Positions 49,401 to 58,411 of a DNA stretch of 64,000 bases are shown in pieces; the first letter of the stretch is position 1; the number at the start of each line of letters is the position of its first letter. A model generated the notes under the pieces. The model had not been told where the DNA came from. It searched no databases and was given only the letters and a program-made list of their open reading frames with translations. A program made the translations under genes and the position numbers. This stretch comes from Dactylosporangium siamense (GTDB taxonomy: Bacteria; Actinomycetota; Actinomycetes; Mycobacteriales; Micromonosporaceae), in the NCBI RefSeq assembly GCF_016862795.1, contig NZ_BONQ01000167.1, forward strand, positions 37,904 to 101,903, in the 5' to 3' direction.

Positions 49401-52400
49401 CGTCCGGCACCGCACCGGCGGCGGTGTCGCCCCCGGCGGGGACCCGGCGGGCGAGGGCCTCGACCGTCGGGTGGTCGAACAGGTCGCGGACGGTCAGGCC
49501 GGGCAGCCGAGCCGCGACCTTGACCGCGAGCAGCGAGTGGCCGCCCATGGCGAAGAAGTCGTCGTGCGTCCCCACCCGGGCCGCGCCGAACACCTCGGCG
49601 AACACGGCGGCGACGCGCGTCTCGGCGGCGGTGCGCGGCGGCACGTGCGCGGCGGCGGTGTGCGGTCGCGGGTCGGGCAGGGCGGCCCGGTCCACCTTGC
49701 CGTTCGGGGTGAGCGGCAGCGCGTCGAGGACGGTGACGGTGGCCGGCACGGCGTACGCGGGGAGCGCGGCGCGGGTGGCGTCGCGGATCGCGCCCGGGTC
49801 GAGGTCCGCGCCGGGGCGGGCGGTGACGTATGCCGCCAGGGCGTCGTCGCGGACCGCGGCGACCGCGGCGGCGACCCCCGGGCAGCCGGCGAGGGCGGCT
49901 TCGACCTCGCCGAGCTCGATCCGGTGCCCGCGCAGCTTGACCTGGGTGTCGAACCGGCCGAGGAACTCCAGGCCGCCGTCGGCCCGGCGGCGGACGCGGT
50001 CGCCGGTGCGGTACATCCGCGCTCCCGCCGGTCCCCACGGGTCGGGCCCGAAGCGGTCGGCGGTCAGCCGCGGCCGGCGCAGGTAGCCGAGCGCGACGCC
50101 GGCGCCGGCGATGACGAGCTCGCCGGGCACCCCTGCGGGGACGGGCCGGGTCCGGTCGTCGACGACATACCCGCGGGTGCCGGGGATCGGGCCGCCGATG
50201 GACACCGCCGCCGGCGATGAGGGCACCGGCCAGTACGTGGACCAGATCGTCGTCTCGGTCGGGCCGTACACGTTGGTCAGCCGGTCGACCTTGCCGCGCA
50301 GCTCCGCGGCCAGGGCCGGCGGCAGCGCCTCGCCGCCGACCAGCGCGGCCGGCACGTCATGGTCGAAGCCGGCGGCGAGCAGCACCCGCCAGCCGGACGG
50401 GGTGGCCTGGACGTCGGTGACGCCGTGCGCGGCGATGAGCGCCCGCAGCGCCGCGCCGTCGCCGGTCTGCGCGTCGCCGGCGACGACGACCCGGCCGCCG
50501 CGGCTGAGCGGCAGGTGCAGCTCGAGCCCGGAGATGTCGAACGACAGCGAGGTGAGCGCGAGCCACGCGCGGCCCTCCTGGGGTCCGGTGATGTCGGCGA
50601 GGGCGGCGACGAACGCGGCGAGCGCGCCGTGCGGCACGACCACGCCCTTGGGCCGTCCGGTGGATCCCGACGTGTACAGCACGTAGGCCGGGTCGTCGGG
50701 GCCGGTGGTGATCGCCGGGACGGCGACCGGTGCCGCTGCGGAGGGGGCGTCGATCAGCAGCGACGCCGCGCCGAACGTCGCCGCGAAGGCGGGCTCGGTG
50801 AGCACGGTGGTGACGCCCGCGTCGGCGATGACGAAGGCGAGGCGGTCGGCCGGGTACGCCGGGTCGAGCGGCAGGTACGCGGCGCCGGCCCGCCAGACGG
50901 CGAGGAGCGCGACGACCATCGCCGGCGACCGGGACATCCCGACGCCGATCAGCGGTCCGCGTCCGCGCAGCCGGGCGGCGAGCCGGTCGACCGCGGCGTC
51001 GAGGTCGCGGTAGGTGAGCTCGACGCCGTCGCCGGTGACCGCGACCGCGTCGGGCGTGGCCCGGGCCCGCGCCTGGAACAGCTCGGCGACCAGCGGGGTG
51101 CGTTGCCCGGCGCCGGTGCCGTTCCACCGGTGCAGTGCCTCGTGCCGTTCGTCGTCGTCGAACCAGCGCAGGTCACCGATCGCGGTGTCGGGCCGCCGGG
51201 CGGCGTCGTCGAGCAGGACGAGGAGCCGGCGGATCAGCCGCTGCGCGGTGCCGGGGTCGAACAGGTCGCGGTCGACGGTGAGCACCCCGACCGCGGCCCC
51301 GGGGCCCTGGACGACGTCGAGGGACACGTCGGTGCGGGCGGCGTCGAACGGGTGGTCGAGGAGCTCGGCGTCGAGGTCGCCGAGGCGCGGCCGGTCCTGC
51401 TCCTGCCGCAGGTACATGATCATGGCGGAGAACAGGGGGGTGCGGCTGCGGTCGCGGGGGGCGCCGAGCGCCGACACCACGCGTTCGAACGGCGCGGCGT
51501 GGCTCAGCGCGCCGAGCACGGTCCGCCGGGTGGTCCGCAGCAACGCGCGGAACGTCGGGTCGCCGGACAGGTCCGTGCGCAGCACGAGGGTCTCGGCGTA
51601 GCAGCCGACGCGGTCGGCGAGGTCGGGGTCGTCGCGGCCGAGGACCGGCGTGCCGAGGCAGATGTCGTGCTGGCCGCTGACGCGGCCGAGCAGCAGCGAG
51701 AACGCGGCGACGAGGGCGGTGTAGACGGTGGTGCGTTCGGCCCGGGCCACCGCCTCCAGCCGGCGCAGCAGGTCGACGGGGAGGTCGAAGACGACGGAGC
51801 TGCCCCGGCCACGGCGCACCGCGGGACGCGGGTGGTCGGTCGCCAGTTCCAGGACCGGGGCGCCGGCCAGCCGTCCGGTCCAGTATCCGAGGTCCGGTGC
51901 GGCGCCGGCGTCGTCCGCCGGCGGCTCGGGCAGTGCCGGCAGTGCCGGCGGGGTGCCGGTGGTGTGGGCGCGGTACAGCGTGTCGAGGTCACGCCGCAGC
52001 ACCTGCAGCGACCAGCCGTCGGCCGCGACGTGGTGGGCGACGAGCGCGAGCACGTGCCCGTCCGGCCCGGCGTCGATGAGCAGGCAGCGGAGCATCGGGC
52101 CGGCGGCGAGGTCGAACGGCCGCGCGACGAACCCGGCGACCAGGTCGCGGGCGTCCTCGAGGCCGGCCGCGGCGGCGGTTTCGAGGCGGACCCCGCCGGG
52201 CGCGGCCGCCAGCACGGGCGTGCCGTCGACGAGGTCGACCCGGGCCCGCAGGGTCTCGTGCCGCCCGGTCACGTCGTCCAGCGCGCGCTGCAGCGCCGGC
52301 CGGTCCAGTCGCCCGCGGACGTGCAGGACGAGCGGGAGGTGGTACGACACGTCGGCGGGGTCCAGTTGGTGCAGGAACCACAGGCGTTCCTGGGCGGCGC

Positions 52401-52413
52401 GGAGCGCGCGCAT
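46429..52413 (-). CDS. Two-module NRPS, C-A-PCP-C-A-PCP
   Basis: A protein of 1994 aa. ATG 52413 overlaps the E2 stop by one base; the longer open frame upstream is shadow of E2. Module 1: C (1-430; HHVAADG 127-133), A (about 440-910; YTSGSTGRPKG 580-590), PCP Ser960. Module 2: C (about 1008-1420; HHIAGDG 1132-1138), A (about 1430-1880; YTSGSTGIPKA 1554-1564), PCP Ser1933. Pocket residues of A1 read D-I-L-Q-L-G-V-I-W, a glycine-type code. A2 reads D-T-E-D-I-G-T-V-I, whose two acidic positions suggest Lys or another basic residue. There is no epimerase, methyltransferase or TE. An N-terminal C domain means it accepts an upstream acyl/peptidyl carrier, most likely the C-PCP protein. Confidence 0.92.
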
Positions 52414-53597
52414 CACGGCTCCTTCACGGTCTGCGCCAGGGCGGTCAGGAACCGGGCCGCTTCGCGGCCGTTGATGACGCGGTGGTCGTAGGCGAGGCCG
52501 ACCTGCGTCACGGTCCGGGTCGCCGGCCGGCCGTCGCCGTCGAGGTACAGCTCCGGCCGCGGGGCGGTGACCGCGACCGCGCAGGTCTGACCCGGGAACA
52601 CGATCGGCACGGCCAGGCTCACGTGGGCGTCCAGGTGCAGCGTCAGCGTGATGTTCGCGCCGTCGAGGTCGGCCTGGCGGAACGTGCCGCCGGCGGCTGC
52701 CACCCGGTGCCTGGTCAGCGTCCGGGCGATCGCGCCGATCGTCGCGGTGTCCGCGTCCCGGACCACCGGGACGTAGAGGCCCTCGCCGAGGTCGACGGTG
52801 ACGCCGACGTGCGCGGCGCCGGCCGGGTGCAGCGTCACGCCGTCGTCGTCCAGCCGGGCGAAGCACATCGGATGCGTCGCGTGCGCCGACCCGATCGCGG
52901 CGACGAACAGTTCGGCCAGGCCCACCGGCCGCCGTGCCTCGCGGGTGAGTCGCGGCGCCCGCTCCAGGGCGGCGCCGACGTCCACCGTCATGGCGGTGTA
53001 GGCGGCGGGGATGGTGGCGGCCGACCGGGCGACGGTGCGCGCGACGGCCCGCTGGTTGCGCGACAGGCCGGCGGACGGCCCACCGAGGGCATCCACCGTG
53101 TCCGCCGTGTCCACCGTTTCGACTGTGTCCACAGTGTCCACTATGGACGCTGTGTCCACTGTGTCCACTGTGGACGCTGTGGATGCCGTTGGTGCGGGGG
53201 CGGCGCCGGTCAGGGCGTCGATGTCGGCGCGGCGGACGATCGGGCGGCCGAGCGCGGCGACCCGCTCCGCGCTGATGCCGAGTTCGGCCATGCGGGCGAG
53301 CGCCGGCGCGGTGATCGTCGGGCCGCCCGCCGGTGGCGGGGCCGGCGCCTCGACGGGGCCGGCGGCGAGGTCGTCGACGAGCGCGATGACCTGCCCGGGG
53401 GTGATGTCGGCGCCGGCCGCGGCGCGGTGGCGCAGCACGCCGCCGGCGGCGGCGGTCAGCTCCTCGACCGCCTTCGACGTCTCCACCTCGGCGACCGGGG
53501 CGCCGGCGGGCACCGCCTGGCCGTCCGGGGCGAGCCAGGCGAGCAGCACGTAGCTGTCGTCGTTGGTGTTGAGCTTCGGCACGGCGATCTCAGCCAC
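52413..53597 (-). CDS. E2 dihydrolipoyl acyltransferase
   Basis: A protein of 394 aa. Lipoyl domain (1-75; VETSKAVEEL with Lys42 as lipoylation site), a repeat-rich hinge, an E1/E3-binding domain (about 95-130; TAPALARMAELGIS), a second hinge (about 135-165) with Val-Asp-Thr repeats, and a catalytic domain (about 170-394). The active-site motif is DHRVING (371-377) instead of DHRxxDG: His is kept, but the second Asp is Asn. It takes an acyl group from E1 and hands it to CoA or possibly a carrier protein. GTG 53597 overlaps the E1beta stop by 8 nt. It sits in the middle of an NRPS operon. Confidence 0.88.
   Translation of the reverse strand: MAEIAVPKLNTNDDSYVLLAWLAPDGQAVPAGAPVAEVETSKAVEELTAAAGGVLRHRAAAGADITPGQVIALVDDLAAGPVEAPAPPPAGGPTITAPALARMAELGISAERVAALGRPIVRRADIDALTGAAPAPTASTASTVDTVDTASIVDTVDTVETVDTADTVDALGGPSAGLSRNQRAVARTVARSAATIPAAYTAMTVDVGAALERAPRLTREARRPVGLAELFVAAIGSAHATHPMCFARLDDDGVTLHPAGAAHVGVTVDLGEGLYVPVVRDADTATIGAIARTLTRHRVAAAGGTFRQADLDGANITLTLHLDAHVSLAVPIVFPGQTCAVAVTAPRPELYLDGDGRPATRTVTQVGLAYDHRVINGREAARFLTALAQTVKEP
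53092..53188 (-). repeat. 9-bp-type tandem repeats in the E2 hinge
   Basis: Repeated GTGTCCACT/GTGGACGCT-like units encode Val-Asp-Thr/Ala runs in the hinge between the E1/E3-binding and catalytic domains of E2. Hinges of E2 proteins are normally Ala/Pro-rich; this one is acidic and repetitive. Confidence 0.75.
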
Positions 53598-54555
53598 GGA
53601 CCGTCCTCACCATGGCGTCGTAGATGGTCCCGGCGGTCACGAGCACCTCGCGTTCCAGGTGCGGCGCGGCGGGGATGACGGCGCCGGCGGCGTGCACGAG
53701 CGTCACGGGCGCGGCCAGGTCCGCGAAGTGCCGAGCGTGCACGTGCTGCGCGACCTCGGCGCCCCAGGTGCCGCCGGCGGTGCCGTCCTCGGCCACCACC
53801 ACGTGCGGGACGGGTGGCAGGTCGAGCGAGACCGGATACAGCCGCGACGGCACCACGAGCAGGCCGGCGATCTCATCCTCGATCAGCAGCCGGTGCAGCG
53901 CGGCCACGGCGCGTCCGGCCGTGCCGCCGGGCGCGACGAGCACCAGGTCCGGCGGTTCGCCGGTGCCGACGTAGGCCACGCCGTCGCGTACCGACGCGGT
54001 GAAGGGGTGCGGCACGGCGTGCATGCGGCGGGTGTAGAGGATCTTGTCCTCGACGAACACGCACGGCTGGGCGAGCGCGAGCATCTCGGCGAAGACCTCG
54101 GCCGCGTCGCGGAACGGCGACATCTCGAACACGGCGAGGCCGGGGACGCCGATGAGGTGCTTCGTCAGCGTCTGGCTGTGCGTCGGGCCGTAGCCGCGGC
54201 CGCCGCCGCTGGGGCAGCGCACGATCAGGCGCATCGGCAGCCGCGTGCCGTACATGGTGACGGACTTGGCGGCGAAGTTCACCAGGGGGTCGAAGCCGAG
54301 GGTCAGGAAGTCGGCGAACATGTACTCGACGATCGCGGTGTCACCGGCCAGGGCCAGGCCGGCCGCGACGCCGGTCATGGCCGACTCGCTGATCGGCGTC
54401 GACAGGACCCGGTCCGGGAACCGGGTGGACAGCCCGCGCGCGACCTTGAACGCACCGCCGTACGGGTCGAGGAGGTCCTCGCCGATGAGGTACGCCCGTT
54501 CGTCGCCGGCCAGGACGCTGTGCAGCGCGGCGTTGATGTTGTCGGCGACCCTCAC
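53590..54555 (-). CDS. 2-oxoacid dehydrogenase E1 beta subunit
   Basis: A protein of 321 aa. GTG 54555 overlaps the E1alpha stop (GTGA); the longer open frame is a shadow. Transketolase-type pyrimidine-binding domain (1 to about 180): IGEDLLDPYGGAFKV, TPISESAMTGVAAGLAL, EYMFADFLTLGFDPL; and the GYGPTHSQTLTKHL loop. The C-terminal half (about 190-310) is the usual transketolase C fold. Together with E1alpha it should decarboxylate a 2-oxo acid using thiamine diphosphate and acylate the lipoyl arm of E2. Confidence 0.9.
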   Translation of the reverse strand: MRVADNINAALHSVLAGDERAYLIGEDLLDPYGGAFKVARGLSTRFPDRVLSTPISESAMTGVAAGLALAGDTAIVEYMFADFLTLGFDPLVNFAAKSVTMYGTRLPMRLIVRCPSGGGRGYGPTHSQTLTKHLIGVPGLAVFEMSPFRDAAEVFAEMLALAQPCVFVEDKILYTRRMHAVPHPFTASVRDGVAYVGTGEPPDLVLVAPGGTAGRAVAALHRLLIEDEIAGLLVVPSRLYPVSLDLPPVPHVVVAEDGTAGGTWGAEVAQHVHARHFADLAAPVTLVHAAGAVIPAAPHLEREVLVTAGTIYDAMVRTVRG

Positions 54556-55445
54556 CGGTCGGTCCACTCGGCGGGCGGGCGGGCCGACACGTCGGCGACG
54601 ACGCGGGCGACCCGGTCCCGCTGCGCCCGGTCGAGCTCCGGCGCGGCGGCGGCCAGGGCCGGATACCAGTCGGGCAGCGCCGCGACCTGCTCGGCGGGGC
54701 GGGTGTCGTCGCCCTTGCTGTGCGGGCCGAGCCGTGGGACGTGGAACTCGGCGATCAGCGGCTCGCCGGCCCGGACCCGGGCGACGAGCGGCGCCAGCCC
54801 GGCCCGGATCGCGGCCGGGTCGGTCCCGGTGATCCGGGTGTGGGCCAGGCCGAACGCGGCGGCGCGCCCGGCGACGGTGCCGGCCATGGCCTGCCCGGTC
54901 GGCGTCGACTGGGCGATGCCGTTGTGTTCGACCACGACCAGCAGCGGCAGGTGCCAGAGCGCGGCCAGGTTCAGCGCCTCGTACACCGCACCCTCGCCCC
55001 AGCTGCCGTCGCCGATGTACACGCAGGCCAGGGCGCCCGGCCGGTGCCGGCGCAGGTGCAGCGCGAGCCCGGCCGCGACCGGGAGGCTCTCGCCCTGGAC
55101 CCCGGTCGAGAGGTATCCGGGCCGGTGGATGTGCTGGCTGCCGCCGACGCCGTGGCACACCGCGCCGGCCCGGCCCATGATCTCGGCGAGGAGCCCCTCC
55201 GGGTCGTCGAACCGGGCGAGGTAGTGGCCGTGCCCGCGGTGGTTGCTCAGCACGTGGTCGTCCGGTCCGAGCAGGCCGCTCACGGCCACGGGCACGTGCT
55301 CCTGGCCGAGGCAGGTGTGCGTGGTCCCGGACAGTTCGCCGCGCGCGAACAGGTCGAGCAACGCCGTCTCGAAGTGCCGGATGAGCAGCATCGCCGCCCG
55401 GTCGGCGCGGACCTGGTCGGGGGCGTCAACGAGGGCCGGCAGCAT
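54552..55445 (-). CDS. 2-oxoacid dehydrogenase E1 alpha subunit
   Basis: A protein of 297 aa, a little shorter than the usual 320-360. The thiamine-diphosphate motif runs from GDGSWGEGAVYEALNLA (145-161) to EHNG (173-176), with HRGHGHYLA and HGVGGSQHIH forming the active-site loops. ATG 55445 lies inside the preceding C-PCP gene (20-nt overlap). It pairs with the next gene, E1beta. No E3 (dihydrolipoamide dehydrogenase) is present here, so a housekeeping E3 would be needed, or the acyl group may leave by transfer without turnover of a full complex. Confidence 0.88.
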   Translation of the reverse strand: MLPALVDAPDQVRADRAAMLLIRHFETALLDLFARGELSGTTHTCLGQEHVPVAVSGLLGPDDHVLSNHRGHGHYLARFDDPEGLLAEIMGRAGAVCHGVGGSQHIHRPGYLSTGVQGESLPVAAGLALHLRRHRPGALACVYIGDGSWGEGAVYEALNLAALWHLPLLVVVEHNGIAQSTPTGQAMAGTVAGRAAAFGLAHTRITGTDPAAIRAGLAPLVARVRAGEPLIAEFHVPRLGPHSKGDDTRPAEQVAALPDWYPALAAAAPELDRAQRDRVARVVADVSARPPAEWTDR

Positions 55446-56874
55446 GCACGACTCCGTTGACCGTCGGGTGGTCGAAGAACGTGTCGATGTCGACGTCGAG
55501 GCCGAGCGTCTTGCGCATCCGGGCGATGATCTGCGTCGCGGTCAGCGAGTCGCCGCCCAGGTCGAACAGGTCGTCGTCGGGACCGATGGCCTGGTCTCCG
55601 AACACGTCGCGCCAGATGGCCAGGACCGGTTCGACGAGGTCCCCGCCGGGCGCCGGCGTGGGCCCGGCGGCGGGTGCGGGGACGGCGGCGGGCAGGACCG
55701 GCGCGGCCGTGACGACCAGGTCGCGCAGCGGGGTCGCGGGGTCGGCGGCGACCCGGGTGAGCACCGCGCACAGGTCCCCGGCGAACCGTTGCGCGACCGG
55801 CGCCGCCGCGGCCGAGCAGCGCAGCCGCGCGGTGACCGTCGTGCCGTCGTCGACGGCCTGCAGTTGCAGGTCGCCGCGCACGCTGCCGGCGAAGGCCAGC
55901 CAGTCGACGTCCGCCGGGGCACCGTCGAACCGGGGCGGGGCACCGACCCGGCGGTAGCTGACCGACACGGGCGCCACCGCCGCGTGCGGCCGGATCCGGC
56001 GCACCGCCCGGGCCAGGGGCACCGAGCGGTGCGGGTACATGGCGCGCAGCGCGCCGCGCAACTCCGCGGCGAACTGCGCGAACGTGGCGTCACCCGGTTG
56101 CGAGTCGACGGGAAGTTCGGTCGCGAACGGTCCGATGACGTCGGCGGCGCCGGGCTCCCTGGTCGACAGGTCGACGCCGGTGGTGACGCGCTGGTTGCCG
56201 TGCCCGGCGAGGGTCGCGTGGACCGCGGCCAGGAGCGTCTCGAACCGCGTCAGCCCGGGCAGGTCGGGCAGGGGCGGCGTGAACGCGTGCACCTGCCCGG
56301 GCCCGTGGTCCCGGCCGGTGAGCACCTGGTCGCCGACGAGCACGGGCAGCGGCTCGGCCCACCGGCCGTCCCAGAACGCGGCCGCCGCGGCCCGCCGGTC
56401 CGCCAGCCGCGCGGCGTCGGCGGCGAGCTCGTCCGCGGCGGTGCGCGGCGGCGGCGCCGGGATCTCACCCGCGTAGCCGGCGGCCAGGTCGCGCAGCAGC
56501 ACCTCCTTGGACTGCCCGTCGAAGACGAGGTGGTGCGCGGTGATCACCAGCGTCCGGCCGAACAGCGCGAACCTGACCAGCGGTCCCCGTTCGAGGTCGA
56601 ACGGCCGCGCGATCTCCTCGTCGACCGGCTCGTGCGGCCCGGCCACGCGCAGGCCGCTCGCGGCGACCGGGGTGAGATGGGCGACGCCGTCACGGTCGAC
56701 GATCGCGCTGCTCAGCAGGGCGTGCCGGTCGGCCGCGGCCGCGCAGGCCTTGGTCAGCAGGCCGACGTCCGGCTCGTGGGCGAACGTGACGACCAGCGGC
56801 AGGTGGTAGGCGGTGGGACCGGCGCCGGCCGCGGCGACCCACATGCCGTGCTGCGCCGCGGATGCCTGGATCAT
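55426..56874 (-). CDS. Condensation-PCP didomain protein
   Basis: A protein of 482 aa; ATG 56874 overlaps the upstream stop (ATGA). The C domain (about 1-380) has an intact HHLVFDG (114-120). After an Ala/Pro linker, the PCP (about 395-470) has LFDLGGDSL with Ser443. There is no adenylation domain, so its carrier must be loaded in trans, either by the stand-alone adenylating enzyme encoded just upstream or by the E1/E2 system just downstream. It is the logical donor for the first C domain of the two-module NRPS. The C domain may instead join two carrier-bound acyl groups. Confidence 0.85.
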   Translation of the reverse strand: MIQASAAQHGMWVAAAGAGPTAYHLPLVVTFAHEPDVGLLTKACAAAADRHALLSSAIVDRDGVAHLTPVAASGLRVAGPHEPVDEEIARPFDLERGPLVRFALFGRTLVITAHHLVFDGQSKEVLLRDLAAGYAGEIPAPPPRTAADELAADAARLADRRAAAAAFWDGRWAEPLPVLVGDQVLTGRDHGPGQVHAFTPPLPDLPGLTRFETLLAAVHATLAGHGNQRVTTGVDLSTREPGAADVIGPFATELPVDSQPGDATFAQFAAELRGALRAMYPHRSVPLARAVRRIRPHAAVAPVSVSYRRVGAPPRFDGAPADVDWLAFAGSVRGDLQLQAVDDGTTVTARLRCSAAAAPVAQRFAGDLCAVLTRVAADPATPLRDLVVTAAPVLPAAVPAPAAGPTPAPGGDLVEPVLAIWRDVFGDQAIGPDDDLFDLGGDSLTATQIIARMRKTLGLDVDIDTFFDHPTVNGVVHAAGPR

Positions 56875-58334
56875 GTCAGCGTCCTTCGCAGGGATGACTT
56901 GTCGACCTTGCCGCCGCGGTTGCGCGGAAGCCTGTCCACGGCGTGGACCCGGGAGGGGATCTCGTGCGGCGCGAGGCGGTCGGCGAGGAACGCCCGCAGC
57001 TGCGGCGGGGTCAGCGACGCGTCGCCGCCGACCACGATCACGGCGGCCAGTTCGACGCCGAGCACCTCGTGCGGCAGCCCGACGACGGCGGCGTCGGCGA
57101 CCGCCGGATGCTCGTGGATGGCCGCCTCGATCCGCAGCGTCGACACCCGGTGGGCGCCGGTCTTGACGACGTCGCTGTCCCGCTCGACGAGGTACAGGAA
57201 GCCTTCGGCGTCCACGTAGCCGACGTCGCCCATCCGGACCCAGCCGTCCTGGAACGTGGTGACGCCGGTCGCCGTGTCGCCGAAGTAGGTGCGGGCCGGG
57301 GCGGGGGAACGCATCCAGACGGCGCCGATCTCGCCGGGCGCGCAGGGCCGCCCGTCGTCGAGGACGCGGAGGCCACCGCCGGCGATCGGCCGGCCGACGC
57401 TGTCCGGCCGCTCCGGGTCGTACGCCATGGCGGTCTGCGCCGGGGCGGCCTCGGTCGACGTGTAGTAGTTGACGATCGTCGCGTTCGGCAACGCGGCCGC
57501 GAGGCGGGCGGCGACCGGCCCGGGCAGCGGCGCGGCGGCCGACCCGAGCAGCCGCACGCTGCTGAGGTCGTGGCCGTCGCCACGGTCCACGCAGGCGAGC
57601 AGTTCCATGGCCATCGCCGGGACCACGAACACCGTGCCGGCCTTCCAGTGGGCGATGGCCCGCGCGAAGCGCAACGGGGTGAACCGCGGCAGCGTCACCA
57701 CGGCGGGGTGGGCGAGCAGCGCGTTCATCAGCATGACCTGGGCCGCGTTGGTGCCGATCGCGAACGCGTGCACCAGGTGCCGGGAGTGCCGGAACGGCCG
57801 GTGCCGGGCGCCCGCCCCGTAGGTGACGTTGGCGTGGCTCGCGGCGACGCCCTTGGGCCGCGCGGTCGTGCCGGACGTGTACAGGATCTGCGCCAGACCG
57901 TCCGAGGTGGACAGGTCGGCGCCGGTGGGGGATTCCGCGCCGTCGTCGGCGGCGTGCGTCCATCCGCCGGTCCAGCCGGCTGCGTCGCCGGCGTGGACGA
58001 GCCCGGTGGCCCCGCAGTCGCCGAGCACGTGCGCCAGCTCGGCGGGTGGCGCGTCGTCGGGGACCGGGACGGCGGCCGCACCCAGCCGCTGCACCGCCAC
58101 GTAGGCGACCGCGTAGTCGAGCCACCCGGCGGCACCGAACCGCAGCCCGACGCGATCGCCCGGCGCGACGCCGTGCTCCCGCAGGCGCCCGGCGAGGCCG
58201 GTCGCGCGTCGCTGCCAGGCGCCGAACGTCAGCGCGCCGACACCGTCAACGACCAGCGCCTCGCGGTCCGGCTCCGATTCGGACCGGTCGGCGAGGAGGC
58301 GTGGAACCGTCGGCGGAACGGCGTGCAAAACCAC
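56871..58334 (-). CDS. Stand-alone adenylating enzyme (acyl-CoA synthetase/A-domain type)
   Basis: A protein of 487 aa from GTG 58334. The frame is open to a TTG at 58370, but that codon lies within a palindrome likely to be an operator, so the shorter start is preferred; neither has a clear Shine-Dalgarno. Motifs: YTSGTTARPKG (ATP loop), NYYTSTEAA (A5-like), WVRMGDVGYVD (A7), the hinge motif SDVVKTGAHRVST, and RGGKVDKSSL with the catalytic Lys. No carrier is fused. It activates a carboxylic acid as AMP ester and should load it on CoA or a carrier, probably the PCP encoded next. It is the first gene of the NRPS operon. Substrate unknown. Confidence 0.85.
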   Translation of the reverse strand: MVLHAVPPTVPRLLADRSESEPDREALVVDGVGALTFGAWQRRATGLAGRLREHGVAPGDRVGLRFGAAGWLDYAVAYVAVQRLGAAAVPVPDDAPPAELAHVLGDCGATGLVHAGDAAGWTGGWTHAADDGAESPTGADLSTSDGLAQILYTSGTTARPKGVAASHANVTYGAGARHRPFRHSRHLVHAFAIGTNAAQVMLMNALLAHPAVVTLPRFTPLRFARAIAHWKAGTVFVVPAMAMELLACVDRGDGHDLSSVRLLGSAAAPLPGPVAARLAAALPNATIVNYYTSTEAAPAQTAMAYDPERPDSVGRPIAGGGLRVLDDGRPCAPGEIGAVWMRSPAPARTYFGDTATGVTTFQDGWVRMGDVGYVDAEGFLYLVERDSDVVKTGAHRVSTLRIEAAIHEHPAVADAAVVGLPHEVLGVELAAVIVVGGDASLTPPQLRAFLADRLAPHEIPSRVHAVDRLPRNRGGKVDKSSLRRTLT

Positions 58335-58344
58335 GGCAACAGGG

Positions 58345-58370
58345 TTGCATGACGCAGTGAAGTCCTGCAA
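58345..58370. promoter_or_regulatory. Imperfect palindrome, candidate operator of the NRPS operon
   Basis: TTGCATGAC, 8 nt, then GTCCTGCAA: arms match at eight of nine positions. It lies in the short gap between the NRPS operon and the divergent condensation-like gene, so a bound dimer could control both. Confidence 0.55.
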
Positions 58371-58411
58371 TATCCAACGCAGTCGACTTTAGAAACTGGA
58401 CAGGAACGGGA

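Noticed and set aside
46831..50220. A 1129-codon plus-strand open frame across the NRPS gene
   Set aside because: It is antisense to intact A, PCP and C domains and has biased composition.
58335..58370. TTG 58370 as start of the stand-alone adenylating enzyme
   Set aside because: No ribosome-binding site, and the codon sits in a palindrome; GTG 58334 gives the usual N-terminus for the family. Not fully excluded.
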